A stretch of DNA of 64,000 bases, from positions 204,051 to 268,050 of the forward strand of contig DASZBR010000006.1 of the NCBI GenBank assembly GCA_035943935.1, given 5' to 3'. The notes below the pieces were generated by a model. The model had not been told where the DNA came from and did no database searches. It worked only from the letters and a program-made list of their open reading frames with translations. Positions 8,237-16,745 of this stretch are shown piece by piece. Made by a program: the position numbers and the translations under genes. Origin of the DNA: DASZBR01 sp035943935. Lineage in GTDB: Bacteria; Pseudomonadota; Gammaproteobacteria; DASZBR01. How positions within the stretch are numbered: the stretch's first letter is position 1; every line of letters begins with the position of its first letter.

Positions 8237-8875
8237 TTAAAACAAACTCTTTATCCTCGCCGCGAACGACTGCGGTGACGACGAGCTCTTCGCTTCCACC
8301 CTCTCCTGCGATTTTGTATACGTTCCCAACTGCTTTTGCATCAACTCACCTTGTTCACGTAAGTGCAGAATTTCACGTTTTAATTCTTCAATATCATCGC
8401 CCTTGATAAAATCATAGCGCTTTAATAAAACTCTATGCGCTTGTTTTTCAATTTCCAAATCCTGACTAATGTGCGCAATTGCAGGAGAACTATGGATAAC
8501 AATAATTTCAAAAATAATCGTCCGCATCCGACTGCCGCCGCTGAATAAAAACCAACCTGTTTTAACACGCCGTAATCTTTCTTGAATCGCCATCATGCAT
8601 TCTTCTTTGCTTTGAAAACGCTGTGGTTCAGAAATAATAGTTTTGATGGCATTCACATCTTGTTGTCGCGCTCGCGTCAATTTCTTACGTTCATCCACAT
8701 ATCGCGTCAGTCCCGCCGAAATATCCGCACAAAAATGTTTTAATAATAAAAGTCTCACTTGAATTTGAATTTGCGCGTTTTCCGCTTCGCTCAAATCATA
8801 ATTAATAATGGGAGCACTTTCGTCATCATATGTTTCATCTTCAAAACTACTGTCTGCTATTAAACGTTCGTACAT
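8237..8875 (-). CDS. Unknown charged protein, second gene of an operon
   Basis: The 212-residue product is not recognised. It starts with an acidic stretch (SSFEDETYDDESAP), is mostly helical with heptad-like charged segments near the end (EELKREILHLREQGELMQKQL), and finishes with a serine-rich tail and KSLF. One moderately hydrophobic stretch (MRTIIFEIIVIHSSPAIAHI, about 117-136) could be a buried helix. Its ATG overlaps the end of the upstream 679-residue gene by 16 bases and has GAGG 6 bases before it, so the two are probably translationally coupled and act together. A secreted role is only suggested by the surrounding region. Confidence 0.65.
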   Translation of the reverse strand: MYERLIADSSFEDETYDDESAPIINYDLSEAENAQIQIQVRLLLLKHFCADISAGLTRYVDERKKLTRARQQDVNAIKTIISEPQRFQSKEECMMAIQERLRRVKTGWFLFSGGSRMRTIIFEIIVIHSSPAIAHISQDLEIEKQAHRVLLKRYDFIKGDDIEELKREILHLREQGELMQKQLGTYTKSQERVEAKSSSSPQSFAARIKSLF

Positions 8876-10899
8876 ACTAGGCCTCGCTTGAGTTGATGGA
8901 TTAAGACTCGATTTTCAGATGCGCTCTCAGACTTACAAAAAAGAGTGGCGAATTTGACTTTATTTTTGCTCAAATACTTCGCTTCTTGTCGTTGAATAAA
9001 TCGATGAACTCCATCAATGCGATCTTCTATTTCTTTGGGATTATGGATTTTGTCTAAAATATTTTCTTCTTGCTTAAGCTTCAACATAATATTGATAAAA
9101 AAGTGAACTTCAGGAAAAGTATTTAAAAACTGTTGATCCAGCTTGGACAGTTTTAGTGACAGCTCAGCTTCACCCACCCCTTCACTTTCCAGCTCAGCGA
9201 TCATCTTGGTGAGTGCGCTTTTTTGATCCCCATAATCAAAGCCATGAACATTATTTTTTAGATAATCTACTAGACTTTCACGAAGATACTGCAATTCTTT
9301 TTTGACCAGCTTTTGAAGCACTGATGGCTTTTCTAAAAGCAACTGCGTTAAATTTATTCCAGCAGCAATTTCTAAACATCGCGATTGATTATTTAATCTG
9401 AGCTTACGCATTTCTGCGACACGAAAAGACCATTCTCGCGGCAACACCCGCATCAACAATAATTCTTGTGTTTCCGACTCGAGATGAAGCTTATCCAATT
9501 GTTCTCGACTTAATTCTTTCAATAATGACAGCGATGACCACTGACAGAGATAATCTTTCAACTGGTTTTCAAGATAAAGATCCATTCTCTTTTGGAGGGC
9601 TTTCATATGATGATTAAACTTGCGCTGCGTTTTCTCAGAAATACTCGCGTCAATACTTTCAACAAACTCAACTATTTTTAAATCTTGCACTTCTTCCATG
9701 GGAGCAATATTAATAAAACCTAATAATTCTATTTTTTCATTGACTAGTCTTTCGGCTTTTTGCTTGAGGGCAAGTTCTATGGCATCTAAAAACTGGGTTG
9801 TTTTTCTATTAAAATATTTTCGTAAACCCTTATTAGCTTGCACGCGTGAAACGCGAATTCGGGTTAATTCGATCTCGAGTGCGTGCTCTGCAGAACAGAC
9901 ACTCATCATGCGATGTGAAAGCGAATCAAACGTCAACTCACCCTTCACTCGTTCTGTTCGCAAATAATGCAAGGTCGTATCCATTTTGGCATAAGCATGA
10001 AAGTCATCGAACCAGTGAACGCGCAAATTATGGTTATAAAATAAAAACTGAGGGGATTTTTCTTTAGGTGGGACAAGATTTTCAACCTGATATCGCACAG
10101 CCATATTTTTATTGTTTTTAAACCAGGGTAAAGAATACAGCACGGGGCGCATTTCGCTATTACCATCAGCTTGAATAATCGCATGGAATTTATGAAAAAG
10201 TTTAGCACTTAAGGTATTTTCTGATATCACGGGAGTGGTATAACTCGACTTTAAAAAGCCTTTTGATTTTAAATCTTTAATAATACTGGGCAACGTATCG
10301 GTATTTTCTAATAAAGGATCCTTTGCTGCTTGAATCAATCGGGCCAGCATATGAGTGACAATATCTTCGCGTTCTTGTTTTACTGTCGCCAATTGCTGAA
10401 CCAGATAATCTCGGTATTTTCGTAATAGTGCGCGAGGAATTCGACCCAAAAACCAACGGCGTTTGGCTTTGGCCACTTCTCGTAAGGCTCCCTGTAAAAG
10501 CTGCTCAATTAAATTAAGTTTTTTATAGGCGTCATATAGCGATTCATTCGTATGGGTGGCGAATCTTTCTTGATGCTTAAAGTCATGCTCAGTTTCTGTT
10601 AATTGTTGCTGTAAAATGACATTACTTTCAGAGATAGTCGAAAAACTTTTCCAGATTTTAGGTTTACGCAATGAATCGACGGCTTGTTCACGACGTCGAA
10701 ATCCGACAATGGCATCAAAGCATTGACGCAAAGACATTCGCTCAGCAGCAAGGCCTGTCTTTTTAAATCGCGAGTCATGATAAACAGAAAAACCAAGCTG
10801 AAGGGTTTGAAAAAATTCTTTAGAAAACGCATGGAAGCCGAATAAAAATGAATTACGACGAGAAATACGATCAATTAAATCAAAATTCTTAAATGTCAT
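8860..10899 (-). CDS. Unknown large coiled-coil protein
   Basis: A 679-residue protein, highly charged and predicted helical over most of its length, without signal peptide or membrane segments. Long heptad-like runs occur around 110-185 (KKLNLIEQLLQGALREVAK) and 560-640. I cannot assign a domain. The ATG at 10899 is preceded by GGGGTG, which lies inside the 3' arm of a hairpin (10903-10936), so its translation may be controlled by that structure. It is followed, with a 16-base overlap, by the 212-residue gene. Architecture and neighbourhood resemble Legionella-type effectors, but no decisive motif is visible. Confidence 0.7.
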   Translation of the reverse strand: MTFKNFDLIDRISRRNSFLFGFHAFSKEFFQTLQLGFSVYHDSRFKKTGLAAERMSLRQCFDAIVGFRRREQAVDSLRKPKIWKSFSTISESNVILQQQLTETEHDFKHQERFATHTNESLYDAYKKLNLIEQLLQGALREVAKAKRRWFLGRIPRALLRKYRDYLVQQLATVKQEREDIVTHMLARLIQAAKDPLLENTDTLPSIIKDLKSKGFLKSSYTTPVISENTLSAKLFHKFHAIIQADGNSEMRPVLYSLPWFKNNKNMAVRYQVENLVPPKEKSPQFLFYNHNLRVHWFDDFHAYAKMDTTLHYLRTERVKGELTFDSLSHRMMSVCSAEHALEIELTRIRVSRVQANKGLRKYFNRKTTQFLDAIELALKQKAERLVNEKIELLGFINIAPMEEVQDLKIVEFVESIDASISEKTQRKFNHHMKALQKRMDLYLENQLKDYLCQWSSLSLLKELSREQLDKLHLESETQELLLMRVLPREWSFRVAEMRKLRLNNQSRCLEIAAGINLTQLLLEKPSVLQKLVKKELQYLRESLVDYLKNNVHGFDYGDQKSALTKMIAELESEGVGEAELSLKLSKLDQQFLNTFPEVHFFINIMLKLKQEENILDKIHNPKEIEDRIDGVHRFIQRQEAKYLSKNKVKFATLFCKSESASENRVLIHQLKRGLVCTNV

Positions 10900-10902
10900 G
10901 TG

Positions 10903-10936
10903 ACACCCCGTTGCTAATTATTGTTGCACGGGGTGT
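10903..10936 (-). promoter_or_regulatory. 5' hairpin covering the ribosome site of the 679-residue gene
   Basis: Minus-strand arms ACACCCCGTGC and GCAACGGGGTGT pair with one bulged A around an 11-base AT-rich loop. The downstream arm holds the GGGG/GGTG that serves as Shine-Dalgarno, ending 3 bases before the ATG. No T-run follows, so an ordinary terminator of the upstream gene is unlikely. It could also be an operator read as a double-stranded palindrome. Confidence 0.5.
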
Positions 10937-10981
10937 ACAATATCAGATTACTTTTTAAATTTCAAAATAATTATTTTTTAT

Positions 10982-12130
10982 TTATGTTTTTCTATTGTTA
11001 CTGTGTGGACTTTTTGGAACTTCTTGTAAGTTTGTGTCTTGATAACTAACAAGTGGTGCAGCAACAGGTTTCACTGAAGTGAAAAACTCTAAACCACTCA
11101 ATCGTTTTCTGTTGCCATCTCTCGTGTCATAACTTTCACTACGCACAGAAGTATTACTTATCTTTTTAGAATGAACAGCAGCGGCTTTTACGACATCATC
11201 TATCTCAACCAACTCAGCTGCTTTTTCACTGAGGTGTCTTCCACCCAGTGTATTTAATTCAACATCTTGTCCAATTTCTGTTTTCGCTTTGTTATCTTGT
11301 GCCCAAGGTTTCGTCAATCCATGATATACGCCAGGAATTAACCCTGCGCTACTTAATACAAAGCCAGCAGCACCCAGGAGACCCATGACTACCATACCAA
11401 TACCCGTAAAAATACCTGCTGCAAAAAAAGACATCGCATGCCATGGTTTTTCACGATAGGAGTTTGCACCGTCTTTAAAAAAACCCGCTGACAGTTCAAG
11501 CAAAGTTCGCGCAGGCATAAAGATATTCTTTGAGACTTCACCCGCATAAATCGCAGCGACTTCCCAATACTTAAGTGGAGGTCTATTTTTCTTTACATAG
11601 GCCTTACTACCCACCTCTGCAATGTCATTAATCTCATCGTGAATATCCCTGAATTTTTTGTCAGCAACAGTCTTACCCTCGATCGTTAAATTACTAAATT
11701 CCGCCATAAGCGCTTTAATTTCAGCACGAGCATTTTCCGTATTAGCCCTATTCAGAAAAATTTGTCGCTTTACTTTAGCTAATACGATACGTTCAGCGGC
11801 ATGAGGCGTAGCATCAAATTTAGTAACAAGTGACTTTAACCCTGCAAGGTATTGCGCGGGTTCAATAGCACCATTAACGAAAAGATATTGCGTGATTTTA
11901 TAACAGGTGCGGAAATCAATTTTAGCCGAAAACTCAATGGGGAATTTTGTTTTATCTTCTATATCTTTGAAGGTAACCGCTTTTGATTCTTCAAGCCTTG
12001 TTTTTGCTTCAGCATTACCCTTGAGCGCAGCAGTAATTTCAGCGACCACATCGCTGAGTTTAATAAAATCACGTTGATTAGCGGCGGCTTGTCCAAGGTC
12101 ATCATGTTGCAGAAGGGATTGGTCTTCCAT
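10982..12130 (-). CDS. Unknown protein with one hydrophobic hairpin region
   Basis: The 382-residue protein is mainly helical. A glycine-rich hydrophobic block at about 228-265 (AAGIFTGIGMVVMGLLGAAG, then FVLSSAGLIPGVY) is long enough for one or two membrane helices, with charged cytosolic-type regions on each side. The C-terminal 110 residues are polar and probably disordered. There is no signal peptide. The ATG at 12130 has GAGAGG about 10 bases upstream. Such an internal hydrophobic hairpin is common in effectors that insert into host membranes, but it would equally fit a bacterial inner-membrane protein. No family recognised. Confidence 0.65.
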   Translation of the reverse strand: MEDQSLLQHDDLGQAAANQRDFIKLSDVVAEITAALKGNAEAKTRLEESKAVTFKDIEDKTKFPIEFSAKIDFRTCYKITQYLFVNGAIEPAQYLAGLKSLVTKFDATPHAAERIVLAKVKRQIFLNRANTENARAEIKALMAEFSNLTIEGKTVADKKFRDIHDEINDIAEVGSKAYVKKNRPPLKYWEVAAIYAGEVSKNIFMPARTLLELSAGFFKDGANSYREKPWHAMSFFAAGIFTGIGMVVMGLLGAAGFVLSSAGLIPGVYHGLTKPWAQDNKAKTEIGQDVELNTLGGRHLSEKAAELVEIDDVVKAAAVHSKKISNTSVRSESYDTRDGNRKRLSGLEFFTSVKPVAAPLVSYQDTNLQEVPKSPHSNNRKT

Positions 12131-12221
12131 TGTTAAAATACCTCTCTTTCTAAATTACGGGGTTTAACATCGAGGAGGCATTCTATAGTAGGATAGTCAA
12201 AATATAAACCGGAGATTTTTT

Positions 12222-12416
12222 ATGGCAGGTGAGCTTGACAACATCGAAAAAGAAATTCTTGAGGGCAACAAACGTCGTCGAGAAAAACTTACTTTTTATC
12301 TCGACAAACTTATTGAATTACAAGCTGATTTCAAAAAAAGTAAAGTTATAGAACCCAGACCTACTTCATCTGAAACGACGCCGTCACCGAAGGTTCCTTC
12401 TCCACGATCACCGTAG
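12222..12416 (+). CDS. Small helical protein, first copy of a duplicated convergent pair
   Basis: A 64-residue protein with a charged amphipathic helix (NIEKEILEGNKRRREKLTFY) and a Pro/Ser/Thr tail (SSETTPSPKVPSPRSP). GGAG sits 8 bases before the ATG. It converges on the 373-residue gene and overlaps its end by 56 bases. A second small gene at 13554-13778 has a matching helix (EK..E..N.R.K..L...D.L.E) and stands in the same relation to a paralogue of the 373-residue protein. This repetition is the main reason to believe it is real. Function unknown. Confidence 0.55.
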   Translation: MAGELDNIEKEILEGNKRRREKLTFYLDKLIELQADFKKSKVIEPRPTSSETTPSPKVPSPRSP

Positions 12417-13482
12417 GCATCGCAGTAGCATCGAGTGCTTGAATCGATGCATTAAGCGGACAATCGTGAAATTCGACCCAAGGCTTCATGAATCTTTTTA
12501 AAGGCTCACCTAGATTTCTTTCATGCTCGTTGTATTGCGTAGCCAGTTTTGCCATTACACGACAAAGCGTTTCCACTTCTGTTATCAGATCTTTTCTCAT
12601 GTGTGTCAGCACATTTTTTGCTTCTTCCATCCGTTGCTTAGCAGAGTCATCATCGAGCTGTGCCAAACATTTATCCACAAGGCGTAACGGACCTTGTAAT
12701 ACACTTAAGGTCTCTAAAATACTTTTAAATGTACTTGCACAATAATCAGCATATAACTGAACTTTTTGAGCATACGTTCGATGTGGGTTTTGCTGGAGCT
12801 TTTCTTCAAATTCTATAATGGCATCGAGATGTTTTTGAACATGCGCTTTAATCTGCGGCAGCTGTGCTTCAACTTGACTGTCATACACGCCTAAGAGAAC
12901 TTCAAGTTCATCTATTTTTTGGCGTTTTATTAAACCATTAACTGCTTGCTGCAACGGATCAACGCCCTCTTCACTATTAAAAAATGGATCGATCCATTCC
13001 ATCAGTTCTGGTTGCTCTGCTAATGCTTGATGGACCGCTTCTTTAAAATCCGGCTGATCATTACGTCTATAACGCGCAACAAGCGTCATCATTTCTCTGC
13101 CCATGTGTGTAAGATGCACACACAAGACTTCTCGAAGGATTTTAAACTCTTCATGCAAGTCAACGAACTCAGGAGAGACATCTTTAAGTGCTGCATTCAG
13201 CGAGTGGTTTAATTTATAAACTTCAGGAAGGACAGTGCCCTGTTCACGCAGCAAATGAAGCTGTTCGATATAAAGATAATTAAAGTTTTCTTGAAGAGAG
13301 ATTATTTTATCGTTTCGCACTTCTATCGCGCGCTGCTGTTGAGCCAATTCTTTCGCATAGACTTGGGAAGCAAGTGCAGTCCATCGTTCGTCGAAATCGA
13401 TAATTTTTGTCAACAAGGTATCTTCTGGAGCGGATTCCTCTGCCCTACCACGTTTATTATGTTCGTTTACTTCACCTGACAT
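12361..13482 (-). CDS. Unknown helical protein, paralogue of the gene at 13711
   Basis: The 373-residue product is charged and helical with no signal peptide. Its C-terminal half aligns with the 323-residue protein encoded at 13711-14682: LPQIKAHVQKH against LPGIKSTFEKL, YAQKVQLYADYCASTFKSI against YNAKLELLSDYCLETLASI, then a conserved CL, and LKRFMKPWVEFHDCPLNASI against LKNFIVPWLDPKHPEPLKASI. The two therefore arose by duplication. The ATG at 13482 has GGAG 7 bases upstream. No PmrA-type box is seen before this copy. An effector role is inferred from the region. Confidence 0.7.
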   Translation of the reverse strand: MSGEVNEHNKRGRAEESAPEDTLLTKIIDFDERWTALASQVYAKELAQQQRAIEVRNDKIISLQENFNYLYIEQLHLLREQGTVLPEVYKLNHSLNAALKDVSPEFVDLHEEFKILREVLCVHLTHMGREMMTLVARYRRNDQPDFKEAVHQALAEQPELMEWIDPFFNSEEGVDPLQQAVNGLIKRQKIDELEVLLGVYDSQVEAQLPQIKAHVQKHLDAIIEFEEKLQQNPHRTYAQKVQLYADYCASTFKSILETLSVLQGPLRLVDKCLAQLDDDSAKQRMEEAKNVLTHMRKDLITEVETLCRVMAKLATQYNEHERNLGEPLKRFMKPWVEFHDCPLNASIQALDATAMPTVIVEKEPSVTASFQMK

Positions 13483-13553
13483 AGCTACACTCCACTCGAA
13501 TTATCATTTACACTTCGCAACCTACTTTCAATGCATACCCAAAGGGAATGATT

Positions 13554-13778
13554 ATGGATGAAAATCTTGAACACAATGAAAACAAGGACACTCTAGAAGT
13601 CACATTAGCTCAAGCAGAAAAAGCAGTCGAAAAATTTAACGCAAGATTCAAAAGAACCCTGCGAACGTTTATCGACGAATTAACTGAAGAGGAAAATCGA
13701 GACAAAAAAACTATGTCCGACGTCGTTTCTGACGCTCAAACAACGCCTGCGTTTCATTTTGTGCGTTCGAAGAAATAA
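13554..13778 (+). CDS. Small helical protein, second copy of the duplicated convergent pair
   Basis: A 74-residue protein (from the ATG at 13554, which has AGGGA 6 bases upstream; an ATG at 13548 would add two residues). It consists of a charged helix (LAQAEKAVEKFNARFKRTLR) followed by a polar tail that ends SDAQTTPAFHF.... It overlaps the 3' end of the convergent 323-residue gene by 68 bases, the same arrangement as at 12222-12416. Composition and spacing agree with a coding gene, but its small size leaves doubt. It might be a partner or chaperone of the large protein; this is speculation. Confidence 0.5.
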   Translation: MDENLEHNENKDTLEVTLAQAEKAVEKFNARFKRTLRTFIDELTEEENRDKKTMSDVVSDAQTTPAFHFVRSKK

Positions 13779-14682
13779 AAGCATTCGGTTCTTCGGGAAG
13801 ATCTTTGCATGCCTTTAAAGCGGCAATGGACGCTTTTAAAGGTTCAGGGTGTTTAGGATCTAACCAAGGTACTATAAAATTCTTTAATTTTTGAGGAAGG
13901 CGAGCTTCATGATGGGGGTAGAGCTCCGCCAATATCTTGATGGATTTTTCTACTCCGACTAAATAGGAAGTTAATTCAAACAACATGCTTTCGAAAATGC
14001 CGAATTTTTTTGCCATGTTTGTTCTTGTTTCTGAAGGATAGATAATGCGAAGACAGGTATCGGTAATTTTGCGAAACTCTTTTAATAATTCAATTTCACT
14101 TTGTATGCTTGCCAAGGTCTCCAAACAATAATCACTTAATAATTCAAGCTTAGCGTTATAACCCACTCCAGGATAATTTACTGCAGATGTATAGTTTAAT
14201 TTAAAGCACTCCACATCGTTTGATAGCTTTTCAAAAGTAGACTTTATGCCAGGTAGCCATCTTGAAACTTCTGACGCATAGCATGCTCTTGCGGAGGCTT
14301 GACTATTAAACCACCCAAATACCTCTTCATCCGCAAATTCGGCTCTCACAGCATCGTTATCATTCATGTCCAGATAAAACTTTACCGTTTTTTCCATTTG
14401 AATGTTCATGAAAGCTATCATTTTTCTCAGTTCTTCTTTTGTTAGCGTAAGGTCATCGGGTGCTTCATCAGTTGATTCTTGACTATCTTCTCGTCCAAGA
14501 AACGCGTCAATACGGCTTATTAAAGCATAACAGTCACGAGAAAAAAAACGAGATTGATGGAGTAACTCAATGGCTTTGATAAAGCTTGGCTGGGGATGTC
14601 CGAATGTTTGCTCAAGCAGCTGATACTGGTCAAATACAGCCGCATAATCTTCGTCCATTCTTACTGTAAAATCTTCAAACAT
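13711..14682 (-). CDS. Unknown helical protein under a PmrA-type promoter
   Basis: A 323-residue soluble, helical protein. From about residue 160 it aligns with the C-terminal half of the 373-residue neighbour, sharing LP.IK, Y.AK..L..DYC..T..SI, CL and the closing L..F..PW block. Its N-terminal part differs and has an acidic loop (REDSQESTDEAPDD). It ends with a basic tail (ERQKRRRT). The ATG at 14682 has GAGGG 7 bases before it. The promoter at 14737-14769 matches the ones before the ankyrin gene and the Ulp1-like gene, making this one of the three best effector candidates of the window by regulation. Molecular function unknown. Confidence 0.75.
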   Translation of the reverse strand: MFEDFTVRMDEDYAAVFDQYQLLEQTFGHPQPSFIKAIELLHQSRFFSRDCYALISRIDAFLGREDSQESTDEAPDDLTLTKEELRKMIAFMNIQMEKTVKFYLDMNDNDAVRAEFADEEVFGWFNSQASARACYASEVSRWLPGIKSTFEKLSNDVECFKLNYTSAVNYPGVGYNAKLELLSDYCLETLASIQSEIELLKEFRKITDTCLRIIYPSETRTNMAKKFGIFESMLFELTSYLVGVEKSIKILAELYPHHEARLPQKLKNFIVPWLDPKHPEPLKASIAALKACKDLPEEPNAFISSNAQNETQALFERQKRRRT

Positions 14683-14736
14683 GTGCGAACCCTCATTGAA
14701 TTATAGTGGCGAAACTTTACCACAACTTTTTGCGAT

Positions 14737-14769
14737 AGTGTACACACCAAACCTTAAGGTTTTCTTAAG
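14737..14769 (-). promoter_or_regulatory. PmrA-type promoter of the 323-residue gene
   Basis: On the minus strand CTTAAG-AAAAC-CTTAAG (14769-14753) is followed after exactly 10 bases by TACACT (14742-14737). The 17-bp box is identical to the one at 7392-7408. It overlaps the stop codon of the upstream glycosyltransferase gene, whose TAA supplies part of the left half-site. Confidence 0.75.
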
Positions 14770-16297
14770 CGACGGGTTTTTCGTCGTCCTGAGGAGCGTT
14801 TTTTTGCGGTCCTGAGGAATCGAAGGAAGGAGCCCTTGGAGGCAAAAACCCCACCAAAACAGGGATGGGAGCGACTGATTTGTCCGCCCGATGCCAGGGA
14901 AAGTACTTCACGGGGAGGATAACGAGATTGGGGTACTGCTTTAAGACTTCTTTGGGAAATTGAGTACCCTTGTGAGTATTGGGGTGTTGGCCAAAAACGA
15001 GGGTTCCATAGTAATTATCTTGTACAAAAATAGCACCGTATTGCTGCATTTTTTTGACATTAATCCATTGGCTAAATTCAGGATTCCACTCGACAAATAC
15101 GGATGGATGATCTTTTGAATAGAAAGCAATATATCCAGCCACATAACGACTACCCGCGACATATTTAAGGGGTTCGTGATATTTATTGACCCAAGATTGA
15201 GTCACATAGTCGGCAATTTGTTGCGCGGGATAATTATCCGAATGATGGCGCTTATGATCAATTTCTAAACCCACGGCGTAACCTATTGCCCATAAAAACA
15301 TAATGCTATAAATAAAAATTAATATTACTTTTAATTTTTTAGGGGTTATTTCGGGATTGAAGAAATAGACTAAAACCAATCCCCACAGCGAAACTAATGG
15401 CACACCCCATTCGTTATATAAATGCCAGCCAAAAATCATGCCTAATAACATGGTTAAGAATAGTGGCCCAAGTGCTATGACTAATAAAAAAGCCGTATTA
15501 AAATTATAATTTATTTTGGGTAATTTTCGGGCGACAACTAAAATCATACCAATAGGCAGTAAAAAATCAGTAATTTGAGACAAGCCAAAACTTAAGAAAT
15601 TCGGCGTTGTATCATCCGCTCGTCCAAAAGCATATTTCAGCGTTAAGAAATTATGCTGAAATAGCCAGATAATATGCGGCGTAATGACTAGGCCAAAAGC
15701 GGCTAGCCCTAAATATAAATTTTTATGAAAAAAACTTTCGCGGGATTTTTTATGGAATACTAAAAATCCTAACATTACGAGCATGGGAATACCCGTGTAA
15801 TATTTAGCCATCATGGCTAATCCAGCCGTAATTCCTACACCAAGCCAATCTTTAAGTTTTTGATTCTGGATGGCGTGATAGAAAAATAAAAACATTAAGG
15901 GCCATAATCCCAGCTCAATCACATTGTCATTAAATCCCTGCGGTACGAGCGTGTAATCAATACAGCCTTCTAATAAGAGAACGGCCAATAATGCTTGAAC
16001 AGGATTGACCATTTTCTGAGCCAATTTCCAGACCGCCCAAAAGCTTATCCCCACAAAGATGCTGCTCATGAAGTAGATGCCGATGCCGGAGGTCCCGCCA
16101 AGCTCCCAGCCAAGGCGTGTCAGCCAAGCGTTCATCCAGGGGTTCTTGTCATACCCCCATTCGAGGTGTTGACCCCACATCGCGCCTTCAATCGTATCGT
16201 GAGGGAGTGCATAGCGCATGGCTGTCGGGACGAGGATCCAGAGGGTGCAGTGGATGCTGAGAAACCACCAGAAATATTTATTTAGCTTTGCTATAAT
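14765..16297 (-). CDS. GT39-family (ArnT/PMT-like) membrane glycosyltransferase, probable ATT start
   Basis: A GT-C polytopic enzyme that would move a sugar from a polyprenyl phosphate to lipid or protein on the outer face of the inner membrane. The catalytic-loop motif HDTIEG, then WGQHLEWGYDKNPWMNAWL, and about ten hydrophobic helices are visible; the polar C-terminus follows. The first ATG (16219) would cut off the first membrane helix: the same frame continues upstream through FWWFLSIHCTLWILVPTA, typical of the family. No ATG, GTG or TTG lies before the upstream stop, but an ATT at 16297 has GGGAG 6 bases ahead, so I place the start there (510 residues). Acceptor substrate unknown; LPS modification is possible. 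The C-terminal tail (SSGPQKNAPQDDEKPVA) is encoded by a repeat-like stretch. Confidence 0.8.
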   Translation of the reverse strand: MIAKLNKYFWWFLSIHCTLWILVPTAMRYALPHDTIEGAMWGQHLEWGYDKNPWMNAWLTRLGWELGGTSGIGIYFMSSIFVGISFWAVWKLAQKMVNPVQALLAVLLLEGCIDYTLVPQGFNDNVIELGLWPLMFLFFYHAIQNQKLKDWLGVGITAGLAMMAKYYTGIPMLVMLGFLVFHKKSRESFFHKNLYLGLAAFGLVITPHIIWLFQHNFLTLKYAFGRADDTTPNFLSFGLSQITDFLLPIGMILVVARKLPKINYNFNTAFLLVIALGPLFLTMLLGMIFGWHLYNEWGVPLVSLWGLVLVYFFNPEITPKKLKVILIFIYSIMFLWAIGYAVGLEIDHKRHHSDNYPAQQIADYVTQSWVNKYHEPLKYVAGSRYVAGYIAFYSKDHPSVFVEWNPEFSQWINVKKMQQYGAIFVQDNYYGTLVFGQHPNTHKGTQFPKEVLKQYPNLVILPVKYFPWHRADKSVAPIPVLVGFLPPRAPSFDSSGPQKNAPQDDEKPVA

Positions 16298-16335
16298 CGC
16301 CCTCTCCCAAATTTTTCAGCACATGAGGCCTAATG

Positions 16336-16665
16336 ATGACGCAAGGAACATCTGATGACAAATGGGGCTATTTTCGCCCAGGTTATTTCCCTCTCAAAGA
16401 CGACTCTATTGCACCTGCCATGGTATTTTTAAGTGAATCTCACACTGAAGAAGAGCCTAATGTTAAGTTCATTATGGTCAAAGCGGATTGCTATCTTAAA
16501 GTTTGGGAAGATGCATTATTTATTTCTGAGAATGATTTTGATATCGCGAAAAAAGCACAGAACGAATCCGGCGAATTAGATGACTTGATGGCGCGATTTA
16601 TGGAGCGTGGTTATATGTCGTTGAGTAAGTTGAAACATGAAGTACAGTTTAACGATTTTCATTGA
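16336..16665 (+). CDS. Unknown small cytosolic protein
   Basis: A 109-residue acidic protein without signal peptide or membrane segments (MTQGTSDDKWGYFRPGYF at the start). Nothing in it is recognised. Two ATGs stand in tandem at 16333 and 16336; GAGG is 7 bases before the second. A perfect TATAAT at 16292-16297 lies 36-40 bases upstream and is a likely -10 for this gene, though no clear -35 is seen; it overlaps the proposed start of the divergent glycosyltransferase. The gene is followed at once by tRNA-Pro on the other strand. Confidence 0.65.
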   Translation: MTQGTSDDKWGYFRPGYFPLKDDSIAPAMVFLSESHTEEEPNVKFIMVKADCYLKVWEDALFISENDFDIAKKAQNESGELDDLMARFMERGYMSLSKLKHEVQFNDFH

Positions 16666-16668
16666 TAC

Positions 16669-16735
<67 letters not shown>

Positions 16736-16745
<10 letters not shown>

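Noticed and set aside
8237..16219. Prophage or integrative element starting from the integrase at 2426
   Set aside because: No phage structural, replication or transfer genes and no att repeats next to a tRNA were found; the unknown proteins look effector-like instead.
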